Assembly (NCBI RefSeq): GCF_024347615.1
Contig: NZ_AP025508.1
Span: forward strand, 806,001-870,000
Length of the DNA stretch: 64,000 bases
Direction: 5' to 3'
Source: Vibrio splendidus
Lineage (GTDB): Bacteria > Pseudomonadota > Gammaproteobacteria > Enterobacterales > Vibrionaceae
The position numbers and the translations under genes were made by a program. Numbering within the stretch: position 1 is the first letter of the stretch; each line of letters begins with the position of its first letter. Below the pieces are notes generated by a model that ran no database searches, was not told where the DNA came from, and saw nothing but the letters and a program-made list of their open reading frames with translations. Shown here one piece after another: positions 37,285 to 46,144 of the stretch.

Positions 37285-37731
37285 TTTTTATGTTCAGCAA
37301 GGGATCGGATATCCCGTGCCTTCAAGTATGTTGTCATATGAGTTCAGTAAAACGGAACTGTACTGCAGAAAGGTGCTTGGGCGCATACTTCGAGTTAACT
37401 CTTCAGAAGTACAACATGCTTGGTTATTTACCTTTGCTGAGCCAAATCTAATTGAGTTTGCAGAGCGAATTGAAGATGACATTCAGGAGTCATGTCTTTA
37501 TGCCCACATGAGAGAGCAAAACAAACCTCAGATTCCCATTCAGCGTAATGCTTCTAGTAATTCTCGCTCTTTGCTGAAGAGAGTAACGGCTCGAATGTTA
37601 CTTGGGGAAGTAACGGTACCCATGTCTATGAAGACGGTTTCGGAGGGAGTCTAAGAGTATTTGATGAGCTTCAGCTTGGGGCATTTTGGAAAGGGTTATT
37701 TCGGCTTTTTCATCTATATAGTTGAACACTG
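37285..37731 (+). pseudogene. Decayed copy of the SF2 helicase C-terminus
   Basis: Reads SKGSDIPCLQVCCHMSSVK, then after a one-base frameshift TELYCRKVLGRILRVNSS. It continues HAWLFTFAEPNLIEFAERIE and ends near FDELQLGAF. It parallels residues 318-455 of the intact helicase at 21655. A later stop (near 37652) adds to the damage, and the N-terminal two thirds are missing. It lies directly upstream of the island dinB promoter. The flanks 37187-37284 and 37732-37770 hold no other gene. Confidence 0.8.
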
Positions 37732-37746
37732 CATCGTTAGATTCTT

Positions 37747-37793
37747 TTGCTAATATCAGATTTGAATTGCTATAATGCTGTGCAAATACACAG
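37747..37793 (+). promoter_or_regulatory. SOS-regulated promoter of the island dinB
   Basis: TTGCTA (37747-37752), 18-bp spacer, TATAAT (37771-37776), and the LexA box CTGTGCAAATACACAG (37778-37793), which fits CTGT-N8-ACAG. The ATG is 58 nt downstream. LexA bound here would cover the transcription start. Confidence 0.8.
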
Positions 37794-37851
37794 TGCAAAG
37801 GTGTTGAAAAAGGTTTATGCACCTAAACCATTCAAAAACATCGATTAAAGT

Positions 37852-38901
37852 ATGCGAAAAATAATTCACATTGATCTCGACAGTTACTATGTCTCTGTAG
37901 AAGCAAGGGACAACCCCTCTTTACGTGGAATTCCTCTAGCAGTTGGAGGGAAAAATGGTCGCGGTGTTATTGCAACTTGTAGTTATGAGGCGAGAGCTTT
38001 TGGTGTGCGTTCGGCTATGTCTACAACAAAAGCGTTACAACTTTGCCCAAGCTTAACAGTAGTGTCTGGAAATATGGAAAAGTATAAGGCGGTATCTAGG
38101 CAAATCCATGAAATATTTAGACGGTATACGGATGTAATAGAGCCACTATCCTTAGACGAGGCGTATTTAGATGTCACAGGTTCTAAGCTGTTTCAAGGTT
38201 CAGCAACTTTAATTGCAGAAGACATACGCAAGTCTATTCAAACTGAATTGAATTTAACGGCTTCGGCAGGAGTTTCCCCATTAAAGTTTGTTTCTAAAGT
38301 CGCTTCAGATGTGAATAAACCTAATGGTATATGTATTGTCCCACCTTCTGAGATCCAAACTTTTATAGACGAATTAGAATTAGGGAAAATAAATGGTGTT
38401 GGGAAGGTGACGTTAGAGAAATTAAACAAACTCGGCTTATATAAAGGGGATGATGTTAAGAATTTCGATAAAAACACTTTGATTTCAAAATTTGGCAAAT
38501 TCGGACATACACTTTGGCAAAGGTGCAATGGTATTGATGATAGAGATATTGTTGTCGAAAGGATTAGAAAGTCAGTAGGGGTTGAACGGACATATTTAAA
38601 TGATATTCATAGTTTGGATGAATGCATACTAGCAATAAAGCCTTTGTATGTCGAATTAGAGCAAAGGTTAGAAAAAGCGCTTGCAGATAAAGTGATCACG
38701 AAACTCGGTGTAAAGTTAAAGTTCAACGATTTTCAACAAACAACGGTTGAACATAAGTATGATGAAATGGATATGCAGTTTTTTATCAAGTTATGTGAAG
38801 AAGCCGTTGCTAGAAGTCATGGACGAAGTATACGTTTAGTCGGATTAAGTGTTGGTATTGAACCCAAGAAATCAACGGATCAATTACAACTCCCTTTGTG
38901 A
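37852..38901 (+). CDS. dinB: DNA polymerase IV carried by the island
   Basis: A complete Y-family translesion polymerase of 349 residues. Catalytic acids lie in HIDLDSYY (D8) and SLDEAYLD (D-E pair near 103). The steric-gate position is Tyr13, where the host gene has Phe. A helix-hairpin-helix region (INGVGKVTLEKLNKLG), little-finger domain and C-terminal clamp-binding motif (DQLQLPL) are present. It is clearly diverged from the host dinB fragments, so it is a separate lineage and not a duplication. It is controlled by its own LexA box and can replace the function lost when the island split dinB. Confidence 0.95.
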   Translation: MRKIIHIDLDSYYVSVEARDNPSLRGIPLAVGGKNGRGVIATCSYEARAFGVRSAMSTTKALQLCPSLTVVSGNMEKYKAVSRQIHEIFRRYTDVIEPLSLDEAYLDVTGSKLFQGSATLIAEDIRKSIQTELNLTASAGVSPLKFVSKVASDVNKPNGICIVPPSEIQTFIDELELGKINGVGKVTLEKLNKLGLYKGDDVKNFDKNTLISKFGKFGHTLWQRCNGIDDRDIVVERIRKSVGVERTYLNDIHSLDECILAIKPLYVELEQRLEKALADKVITKLGVKLKFNDFQQTTVEHKYDEMDMQFFIKLCEEAVARSHGRSIRLVGLSVGIEPKKSTDQLQLPL

Positions 38902-39019
38902 TTTTTGTAAGTGGATTTTTAAGAAAATGCCAGTTTTTTACATAAATTTCTCGGATTTTTTTGTAAGGTTTTTTTGTTAGTAAGAATTTTTATCTAAACC
39001 TATGTTATAAAAACGAATT

Positions 39020-39040
39020 CACTTACTCAGCCAGTCAAAC
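39020..39040. repeat. Right-end candidate recombinase arm sites
   Basis: CACTTAC (39020-39026) and TCAAAC (39035-39040) mirror GTAAGTG and GTTTGA at the left end. Related TTGTAAG motifs lie at 38905-38913 and 38961-38967. The region 38902-39067 is AT-rich and has no gene. Confidence 0.4.
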
Positions 39041-39067
39041 TTACATTTTTCACCTAAGGGTTTCTAG

Positions 39068-40083
39068 TCGCAGCTGTAGAAATGCGAGATAACCCATCTT
39101 ATAGAAATCGCCCGCTCGCAGTCGGGGGACATGAAAAACAGCGCGGGGTTTTGAGTACATGTAATTATGAAGCTCGCAAGTTTGGTATTCGTTCTGCAAT
39201 GCCAACAGGAAAAGCGCTGCAGCTTTGCCCCAACCTGTTGGTTGTTCCTGGGAGAATGTCGGTCTACGTCGAAATATCGAAAAAGATCCGCGAAATTTTT
39301 TCTCGATACACATCCATCATTGAACCTCTTTCTTTGGATGAAGCTTTCCTTGATGTCACCGATTCCAAGCAATGTCATGGTTCGGCCACACTGATTGCAG
39401 AGGCGATTCGTCACGATATCTGGAATGAACTCAACTTGACCGCTTCGGCTGGCATCGCTCCAATAAAGTTTCTAGCGAAAGTAGCGTCGGATATGAACAA
39501 ACCTAACGGACAGTTTGTGATTCCTCCGCAAGACGTACAAGCTGTGATTGATGAGCTCCCACTCGAAAAGATTCCCGGTGTTGGCAAGGTCAGTATCGAA
39601 AAACTGCATCAAGCAGGCTTCTTTACTTGTAAGGATATTAAGGAGTCTGACTATCGCGATCTATTGCTCAGGTTTGGCCGTCAAGGTGCATCACTATGGA
39701 AGCGCAGTCATGGAGTTGATGACCGAGAAGTTATCATCGAACGTGAACGAAAATCGGTAGGTGTGGAGCGCACCTTTACTCAAAATATTTCAACCTACGC
39801 TGAATGTTGGCAGGTGATCGAAGATAAGCTGTTTCCTGAGCTTGAAACTCGTCTCGAAAAAGCTAGCCCAAGCAAAGCGATCATCAAGCAGGGTATTAAG
39901 CTCAAGTTCGCCGATTTCCAGCAAACCACTATTGAACACATACACGCCTCTCTTGATCGTGAACACTTCAAAGAACTGTTAAGCGAAATACTGAAAAGGC
40001 AACAAGGACGAGAAATACGCCTGCTTGGTTTGAGCGTGATGCTACAGCCTAAAGACCAGATGCGTCAGTTGAGTTTCTTTTAG
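39068..40083 (+). pseudogene. dinB: 3' part of host dinB, cut by the island
   Basis: Continues the frame begun at 13080: (F)AAVEMRDNPSYRNRPLAVGG onwards, through SLDEAFLDVT, the helix-hairpin-helix GVGKVSIEKL and the clamp motif RQLSFF. An internal ATG at 39082 could start a 333-residue product, but that would lack the first catalytic aspartate and the steric gate and have no promoter. All other Pol IV regions are intact, so precise excision would restore the gene. Confidence 0.93.
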
Positions 40084-40209
40084 GGCATTGTTTATTGGGC
40101 ACCCGTCATATGACTTTCGTGGTGCGACATATTTCCCAATATGTTTCGGCGCTCGTTACTCGAACGCCTTATTAAGCGTATTTTCTTTGGATTATTATCG
40201 AAGTTATTA

Positions 40210-42108
40210 TTAGCCCCGGCCTCTGTTACCTATCTGACTAATATTGAAAAAGGCTAACACCTCTTTGAGTTCTGCCGTTTTTTCTGAAATAACGATATTG
40301 GCGTCTTGAGTATGTTGAGCACTGGTTACACTGTTTTTTACTGTTGTGTTAATACCTTCAATACGTTCGGTAATATCTTGCGTCACGATACTTTGCTCTT
40401 CTGAGGCAGAAGATACCATGGTGTTCATTTCAGATATTTCTATAACTTGTTGTCTGATATCGGAGAAGGCTTGTGAAAGTTCAAGCATCATTTCTTGCGA
40501 GCGTTGAACCAATACCGTATTTGAAGACATGTATTCGTCAGCTTTTCTGGACTGAGATTGAAGTTGAGTGATGATGTTTTTGATATCCACCGTAGATACT
40601 TGAGTTCTCTTTGCAAGCGATCTTACTTCATCAGCGACTACTGAAAATCCACGCCCATGTTTTCCAGCACGCGCTGCCTCTATTGCGGCATTTAAAGCAA
40701 GTAAGTTTGTTTGCTCTGATATTGAGTTGATAACTTCAACCACCGAGTTTATGTGTTCAGAATGCTCCCTTAGTTCATTTACGATAATGGCTGATTCTGC
40801 CATCGCTGAACTCACATCATGATTTATATTATCGGCTTCGCTGATTACGTTGGCACTGGTTTCAATAACCTGCATAGTCGCTTTTGCCATTCTGTCTGCG
40901 TGCGCAGCGTTGTCTGATACGCTAGACGCAGCTGCCGATAACTCAGTTGCCGCAGTTGCTACCTGTTCTACATTATTAAACCCAGAGCTTGCATTGGTGT
41001 TTGTATCATCTATTAACTGTTCTATTTTCGTTTGTTGTACGGCTAAATCTGACATCTTAATATTCGACTGTTCGACAATATTAGAGATACTTTTTTGTAA
41101 CCGTTGTAATGAGGTTTGTACCTGATCGAGTTCGTTATTACTTGAGTTGGACTCAATAGGAGTGAACTCACCGACGGACATTTTTTCAAGCGTTGATACC
41201 ATAATCGGTAGGTTTCTAAGCTGTCTTTGAATAGCGACATAAACAGTTATCATCAGTAAAATACCAATACATGCGAACAACCCTATGATCCCTGTCATTA
41301 GGCTTTTATTCATAGTGTCTTCATGACTTTGGTTAGTCCATGCAAACAAGTCATAGCTATCTGTCAGTGACTGCTTGGATATTGTGTAAGGTTCGTCAGA
41401 TCCCTCTGCTTTATATAGATCGGGGGTGTTGGTCAGTGTTGTAAAGTTTGGGCGTAAATCGTAGATATTTTTATTCACCCAGCCTGTTTCTCTGGTTGAG
41501 GCGTCTGCCATCACAATCTCGCCATCTTTTGTTGTAATAGCAAATTCGACACCAAACTCCGGCATTAACTCAGACAGTGTTATATCAACACCAAATACTC
41601 CAACTAACTGTCCATTTCTCTTAATTGGTGCAGATACTGAAATAACTCGTTCACCTGTGTTACTAACATAGGGAGCTGATATATAGCTAGTATTGCCTTT
41701 TGCGGATATGGCGAGAAACCACTCTCTCTGCATTTCGATAACATTAAAATCCTTCACCCAGCCTTTGGATAGTGCACTAAATGGGGTGCCATTAATGTCT
41801 GCAAAATAAACATCGATAAAAGCAGGGTTTGCGGAATGAACTCTATCTAACACTCGGAGCATTCGAGATTCGTTAAAAGGGGCGTCGGTTCCGTAATATG
41901 GAAGTAGAAACGCGAATTGTTGAATCATAGACTTTGTATCTTCTAGGTTCGACTCAAACGTTTGAGAAACAACACTGACCACTTCGTCGTTATTAACTTG
42001 AATGTTTTCCCATTTCCAGTTGTTGAGATAGTGATTTGCAGATGTTAATGCGACCAAAAATAAAACGAGCATAACTATAAGAAAAGATAGGGATATCTTC
42101 TTGACCAT
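40210..42108 (-). CDS. Methyl-accepting chemotaxis protein with periplasmic Cache sensor
   Basis: 632 residues. Transmembrane helix 1 (about 7-25), a periplasmic dCache-like domain (about 35-275) containing GTPFSALSKGW and VFGVDITLSEL, transmembrane helix 2 (about 280-300), HAMP-like sequence, and a long signalling coiled coil with tip [19 protein letters not shown]. Start ATG 42106-42108. The ligand is unknown; Cache domains commonly bind amino acids or small acids. Host gene next to the broken dinB. Confidence 0.93.
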   Translation of the reverse strand: MVKKISLSFLIVMLVLFLVALTSANHYLNNWKWENIQVNNDEVVSVVSQTFESNLEDTKSMIQQFAFLLPYYGTDAPFNESRMLRVLDRVHSANPAFIDVYFADINGTPFSALSKGWVKDFNVIEMQREWFLAISAKGNTSYISAPYVSNTGERVISVSAPIKRNGQLVGVFGVDITLSELMPEFGVEFAITTKDGEIVMADASTRETGWVNKNIYDLRPNFTTLTNTPDLYKAEGSDEPYTISKQSLTDSYDLFAWTNQSHEDTMNKSLMTGIIGLFACIGILLMITVYVAIQRQLRNLPIMVSTLEKMSVGEFTPIESNSSNNELDQVQTSLQRLQKSISNIVEQSNIKMSDLAVQQTKIEQLIDDTNTNASSGFNNVEQVATAATELSAAASSVSDNAAHADRMAKATMQVIETSANVISEADNINHDVSSAMAESAIIVNELREHSEHINSVVEVINSISEQTNLLALNAAIEAARAGKHGRGFSVVADEVRSLAKRTQVSTVDIKNIITQLQSQSRKADEYMSSNTVLVQRSQEMMLELSQAFSDIRQQVIEISEMNTMVSSASEEQSIVTQDITERIEGINTTVKNSVTSAQHTQDANIVISEKTAELKEVLAFFNISQIGNRGRG

Positions 42109-42365
42109 TCTATGGTTCCTTTAATACAAGATAAGGGTTATCAATCAAAATTTGAAAGTTGGCCGATTGTTAACCAATCTGAAAGGGTGTCTAGTTTTTG
42201 AAGATTATTGATTGTTTTTAAGGTTTTTAATGGCAGGAATGATTAAATTGGTCGCAGCTCATAGAAGAGAAGAAGGCTTGATTCTAGGAGCTAAGGAACC
42301 TAAGCCATATGTAACCGACTAGACTTCATAGCCTAGCCAGTTTCAATATCGATACGTGAGATACC

Positions 42366-44300
42366 TTATCTAGGAAGCTGTTTAACTCGTGCTAAGGTAT
42401 CACTGAATGGTTGCTGCTCTAGCTTGCCGTAACCAACCATTTTGCTGGCTTTAAGCTTGGTTGAAAGCGGGGTTGCAATTCCGCATAGAAAACGCGTAAT
42501 GGCTTCGTCGGTGATCAATTGTTGACTCTTAGATACAAATTCATGAATCCATGTTATTACGGTTTCGTCGTCAACGGGTTCAACATCGACGGTTGGTAAT
42601 ATTGCTACCTCACCACTGCATACCGAGCAATGACCACAGTTTGTTGGTGCCTTATCATCGGCAAAGTAGCTCGCTAGGCGTGAGCTTAGACAAGTGTCTG
42701 CCTCAAAGAAGCTCAGCATTTGGTTAAGACGGTTTATTTCACTGTTCTCTTTCTCTTTAAACAATTCAGTTAGACGTTCCGATAACTGCATCATGTTTTC
42801 AGAGGTGTTGTGGATAGCATACACATCTGTGATCTGCTTACTTTCCAACTCAATCCAACCTTGTTCATTGAAATAATCGATTGCCGCAATCACACGCTGA
42901 CGATCTGTCTGGAAGTGTGTCCACAGCGCATCGAAGTCGACTTGGCACCAAACCCTGGCTTGAGGCGAGCACTGGAAAATCGCTTCGACAAAATGACGAC
43001 GTTCGCCTTGGAACTGTTCGGTGATCTGCTGTTTCGGGCGAACGAACTTAAATTTGTAGTCAGCGAAGTAGCTGTACTTCGGCTCAATCACGCCTTCAAT
43101 TTCGAGATACACCAGTAGCGTTTTTAGCGGCAACTGACGAATGTTGGATTCACGTGATAGCTGGTTAAGCATAATCTCCCATTGGTTTGAGCCAGCAGCG
43201 ACAATGTTCTGGTTTTCGTAGATCTCTTTCAATACTGCTTGGATCGATATGTTGTCTGGCGTATCGCCAAATACGAAGTTCTCTAGTGTACTGAGGCCGT
43301 ACTTGTTGGCGAGAAGAATACATACTGAAGGCTGGCCATCTCGGCCTGCTCGACCGATCTCTTGCGAGTAGTTCTCTATCGATTTTGGTAAATCAAAGTG
43401 AATGACTCGGCGAATGTTGGATTTATCGACGCCCATACCAAACGCAATGGTGGCAACGATACAGTTCACGTCATCATTCATGAATTGATGTTGAATTACA
43501 TCTCTGTTTTCTGGCTTAAGACCTGCATGATAAGCCACAGCATTAACGCCAGCGTTACGAAGTTGCTGAGCCACCATCTCTGCTGTTTGTTGAAGGGTGA
43601 CATAAACAATAGTCGGAGCAAGAGAAGCTTGATTAACGACGTTGCACAAGGTTTCTAGTTTGCTGGTTTGTTCGCAAGGTTGAATAGACAGATCGAGGTT
43701 TTGACGATAGAAACCCGTAACCACAACACGTTCCTCATCGATATCAAACTTAGACTTCATATCTTGGATAACTGATGTGGTCGCGGTGGCTGTCAGTAGC
43801 AGTACCTGAGGAATATTGAGCTGTTTTTGGTATTGGGGAAGCTTTAGGTAGTCGGGTCTAAAGTTGTGTCCCCATTCTGAAATACAGTGCGCTTCATCGA
43901 CCACCAGTAACGAGATCGGCACTTGGGAGATAAACTGGCGAAAGCGCTCGTTCTTCAAGCGTTCAACGGAGATCATGAGGATCTTGGTGTCTCCGTTACG
44001 TACCGACTGCATCACTTGTTGGGTGGTTTGTCTGTCTTGGCTTGATTCGATTGCAGCTGCGCTAATGCCTTTGCTGTGCAAGAAGCTGAGCTGGTCTTTC
44101 ATTAAAGCTAACAGTGGCGATATTACTAAGGTTAAATGTGGCAATGCTAGCGCTGGCAATTGATAGCAAAGCGACTTACCTGAGCCTGTTGGGAATATGG
44201 CAGCCGTCGAATGACCAGATAGAACATTATCAATGACTTGCTTTTGCCCATTACGCAGTGAGTCGAATCCGAATACTTGTTTTAACTTCTGCTCAATCAT
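42366..44300 (-). CDS. RecQ-family ATP-dependent DNA helicase
   Basis: 644 residues. Walker A is FPTGSGKSLCYQLPA, the DEAH box VVDEAHCISEWGHNFRPDYL, and motif VI QEIGRAGRDGQ. A zinc-binding region with CGHCSVC lies near 555-580, followed by a C-terminal tail with no clear HRDC domain. It is a RecQ paralogue of the type found beside the main recQ in vibrios, so I do not give the symbol. Start ATG 44298-44300. Confidence 0.9.
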   Translation of the reverse strand: MIEQKLKQVFGFDSLRNGQKQVIDNVLSGHSTAAIFPTGSGKSLCYQLPALALPHLTLVISPLLALMKDQLSFLHSKGISAAAIESSQDRQTTQQVMQSVRNGDTKILMISVERLKNERFRQFISQVPISLLVVDEAHCISEWGHNFRPDYLKLPQYQKQLNIPQVLLLTATATTSVIQDMKSKFDIDEERVVVTGFYRQNLDLSIQPCEQTSKLETLCNVVNQASLAPTIVYVTLQQTAEMVAQQLRNAGVNAVAYHAGLKPENRDVIQHQFMNDDVNCIVATIAFGMGVDKSNIRRVIHFDLPKSIENYSQEIGRAGRDGQPSVCILLANKYGLSTLENFVFGDTPDNISIQAVLKEIYENQNIVAAGSNQWEIMLNQLSRESNIRQLPLKTLLVYLEIEGVIEPKYSYFADYKFKFVRPKQQITEQFQGERRHFVEAIFQCSPQARVWCQVDFDALWTHFQTDRQRVIAAIDYFNEQGWIELESKQITDVYAIHNTSENMMQLSERLTELFKEKENSEINRLNQMLSFFEADTCLSSRLASYFADDKAPTNCGHCSVCSGEVAILPTVDVEPVDDETVITWIHEFVSKSQQLITDEAITRFLCGIATPLSTKLKASKMVGYGKLEQQPFSDTLARVKQLPR

Positions 44301-44445
44301 TTATGTTCTACCTGAATTATTAAGTGTCGTATTGATGATAAAGCGAGCGTCCATTCATGATCGCGTCGCTTGATGAATCAAATGTCTTGCACCTGATTGT
44401 ACCTAATTCTATTCTGTAGCTCCTATAGAAAAGCACCCCAATAGT

Positions 44446-44919
44446 ATGAATAAGTCAGAGCTTCGCCAAATAATCTTAGAGCAACTCGAATCCCGACTAC
44501 GTATCGCCCAATCTGCGACTCAGCGTGCGATTGATGCTGCGACCGATGAAGAGACTGTGCCTGAACATAAGTACGATACATTGGCATTAGAAGCTTCATA
44601 TCTTGCTCATGGCCAAGCCGTAAGAGTGCAAGAGTGTGAAGACGACATTCAGTGTTATCGTAACTTAGTATTGCGCGACAGTGAGCGAATTACGGTGAGC
44701 AGCTACGTTGTGGTCATTGACGAGCATGATCAATATAAACACTTTTTTATGGGGCCGAGAGTCGGCGGACTTTCTGTCACGTGGAATGAGAATGAGATTG
44801 CCATCGTGACGGCAAATGCACCTTTTGGCCAGGCTCTAATGGGTAAAGAAGTCGGTGATGAAATTGAGTTTAAGGTCGCAGATAAACAGTTTTGCTATGA
44901 AGTAATATCTATCGACTAA
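44446..44919 (+). CDS. GreA/GreB-like domain protein
   Basis: 157 residues. The N-terminal half is a helical hairpin (about 1-75) with EHKYDTLALEASYLAHGQAV. The C-terminal half resembles the GreA/GreB FKBP-like domain (SPFGQALMGK-type motif: APFGQALMGKEVGDEIEFKV). Gre factors bind in the RNA polymerase secondary channel. The tip acids differ from canonical Gre proteins, so cleavage-stimulating activity is uncertain. Divergent from the RecQ-like gene. Confidence 0.78.
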   Translation: MNKSELRQIILEQLESRLRIAQSATQRAIDAATDEETVPEHKYDTLALEASYLAHGQAVRVQECEDDIQCYRNLVLRDSERITVSSYVVVIDEHDQYKHFFMGPRVGGLSVTWNENEIAIVTANAPFGQALMGKEVGDEIEFKVADKQFCYEVISID

Positions 44920-45007
44920 CTGAGTAACGGATATATATAAAACGTTTCTCTGACAAAGAAGCATATACCAAGGGTATAGTAATCGGTCAGATTGATGAGA
45001 GGATGTT

Positions 45008-45802
45008 ATGAAAAACAATGTATTTATGAAAAACAAAATATTTATTAAAAACAATGTATTAATCGCATCGTTAACAGCGGTAATCTCTTTTGTGAGCCTG
45101 CCAACTTTTGCTGCTCAGTGTCGAGTTGATTTGAAAAATGAATTGCGAATCGATGACCAAAAAGTCGAAATCCATCAAGTGAATGGTGATACTGCCGTTT
45201 TCGATGGCAACAACGACTTATATATCCATGGTGAGAAGGTTGAGCTTGATGCCGACCAACAAGCGGCGATTGAAAAATACCGCGAAAGCATGAGTGAGTA
45301 CTTACCACGAGCGAAACAAATGGCTAACGATAGCCTAGCGTTAGCGAATGACGTGATTGATGATATTGCGGCTAGCCTAGATTCACCGGAATCATTTGAT
45401 AATGTAAAAGAATCAATGAAAACCTACTTTGCTGAACTGGAAGCGCGTTACTACAAAGATGGCGAGTTAGTGTTACCAGCTGAAAGCTTTGATTCGATGG
45501 CCAATGGTTGGTCTGAAGATTTCGAGAAGGCGAAAGAAATCTTTAATCAAGAATTTATCTCCAGCGCTTTTAATGCGATGTCAGAAAAAATGAAACAAGA
45601 TGGTGGTTTAAACCTTACCGAATTGGCTGATAGCATGGCTGAATTAAAGCTTAAAGTTGAAGAGCGAATGAAAGAACACTCTCAACAAGTGCAAGAGGAA
45701 GCGAATGAGTTCTGTGACTCACTTGATGACATGGCAGAACAAGAGCAAGAGCTGCATGAAATCATTCCGAATCTAAAAGACTATCAAGTATTCACGATCT
45801 AA
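45008..45802 (+). CDS. yggN: YggN-family (DUF2884) exported protein
   Basis: 264 residues with an extended N-terminus and a signal peptide ending PTFAA. The body matches the YggN pattern: QCRVDLKNELRID, DLYIHGEKVELD and a long acidic helical C-terminus. The start is uncertain: ATG 45008, 45026 and others in the K/N-rich N-terminus are possible; 45008 follows GAGAGGATGTT. Periplasmic protein of unknown role. Confidence 0.82.
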   Translation: MKNNVFMKNKIFIKNNVLIASLTAVISFVSLPTFAAQCRVDLKNELRIDDQKVEIHQVNGDTAVFDGNNDLYIHGEKVELDADQQAAIEKYRESMSEYLPRAKQMANDSLALANDVIDDIAASLDSPESFDNVKESMKTYFAELEARYYKDGELVLPAESFDSMANGWSEDFEKAKEIFNQEFISSAFNAMSEKMKQDGGLNLTELADSMAELKLKVEERMKEHSQQVQEEANEFCDSLDDMAEQEQELHEIIPNLKDYQVFTI

Positions 45803-45824
45803 TCTGAATTGACTGATGAATCAC

Positions 45825-45849
45825 AAGAGCACCGTTTGGTGCTCTTTTT
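45825..45849 (+). terminator. Terminator after the yggN-like gene
   Basis: Stem AAGAGCACC / GGTGCTCTT with loop GTTT, followed by TTT. Confidence 0.9.
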
Positions 45850-45923
45850 GTATGTATGTGCTTATGGATGTAGGTGTTTATGGATCCATGGATTCAGCTG
45901 CACGAGCATTTAACCCGATATAC

Positions 45924-45955
45924 TTTCTTCGTTTCTTCGTTTCTTCGTTTCTTCG
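45924..45955 (+). repeat. Tandem 8-mer repeat, four copies
   Basis: TTTCTTCG is repeated four times without interruption, about 190 bp before the transporter gene. The rest of 45850-46144 is a promoter region with no gene seen. Confidence 0.9.
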
Positions 45956-46144
45956 CTTTCCTAGGTCTACATCTTGACTGGTTGTCATTTGGTAAACGAT
46001 AACACCAGTAGGTTGTTAACTTTGTGGTTATAAATAGCGCATTGATTGTAAAAATTAGAGAATTGTTCATTTATTGGTTGTGCCTATCATTGCTTTTCAT
46101 TACTGTACTTATCAACTAGTTCACTGATTTTTGATGCGGGCAAT

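Larger units (their letters stand above)
13141..39067. mobile_element. 25.9 kb recombinase-encoded genomic island inserted in dinB
   Basis: The boundaries are set by the split dinB: joining 13140 to 39068 restores a 1,077-nt open frame encoding a normal Pol IV. Inside lie a multi-gene tyrosine-recombinase operon at the left end, assorted cargo, integron cassettes, IS and gene remnants, and a complete second dinB at the right end. Possible defence cargo includes SF2 and UvrD helicases, a DUF4041/GIY-YIG protein and an AbiTii protein. There is no long direct repeat at the junctions, as for elements whose recombinases tolerate mismatched crossover regions. The architecture resembles Gamma-Mobile-Trio, Tn554 and RIT elements; which family it belongs to is not established here. 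Confidence 0.92.

Noticed and set aside
39082..40083. Second intact dinB
   Set aside because: It looks like a full ORF, but it lacks the first catalytic motif, and its missing 5' end is found at 13080-13140.
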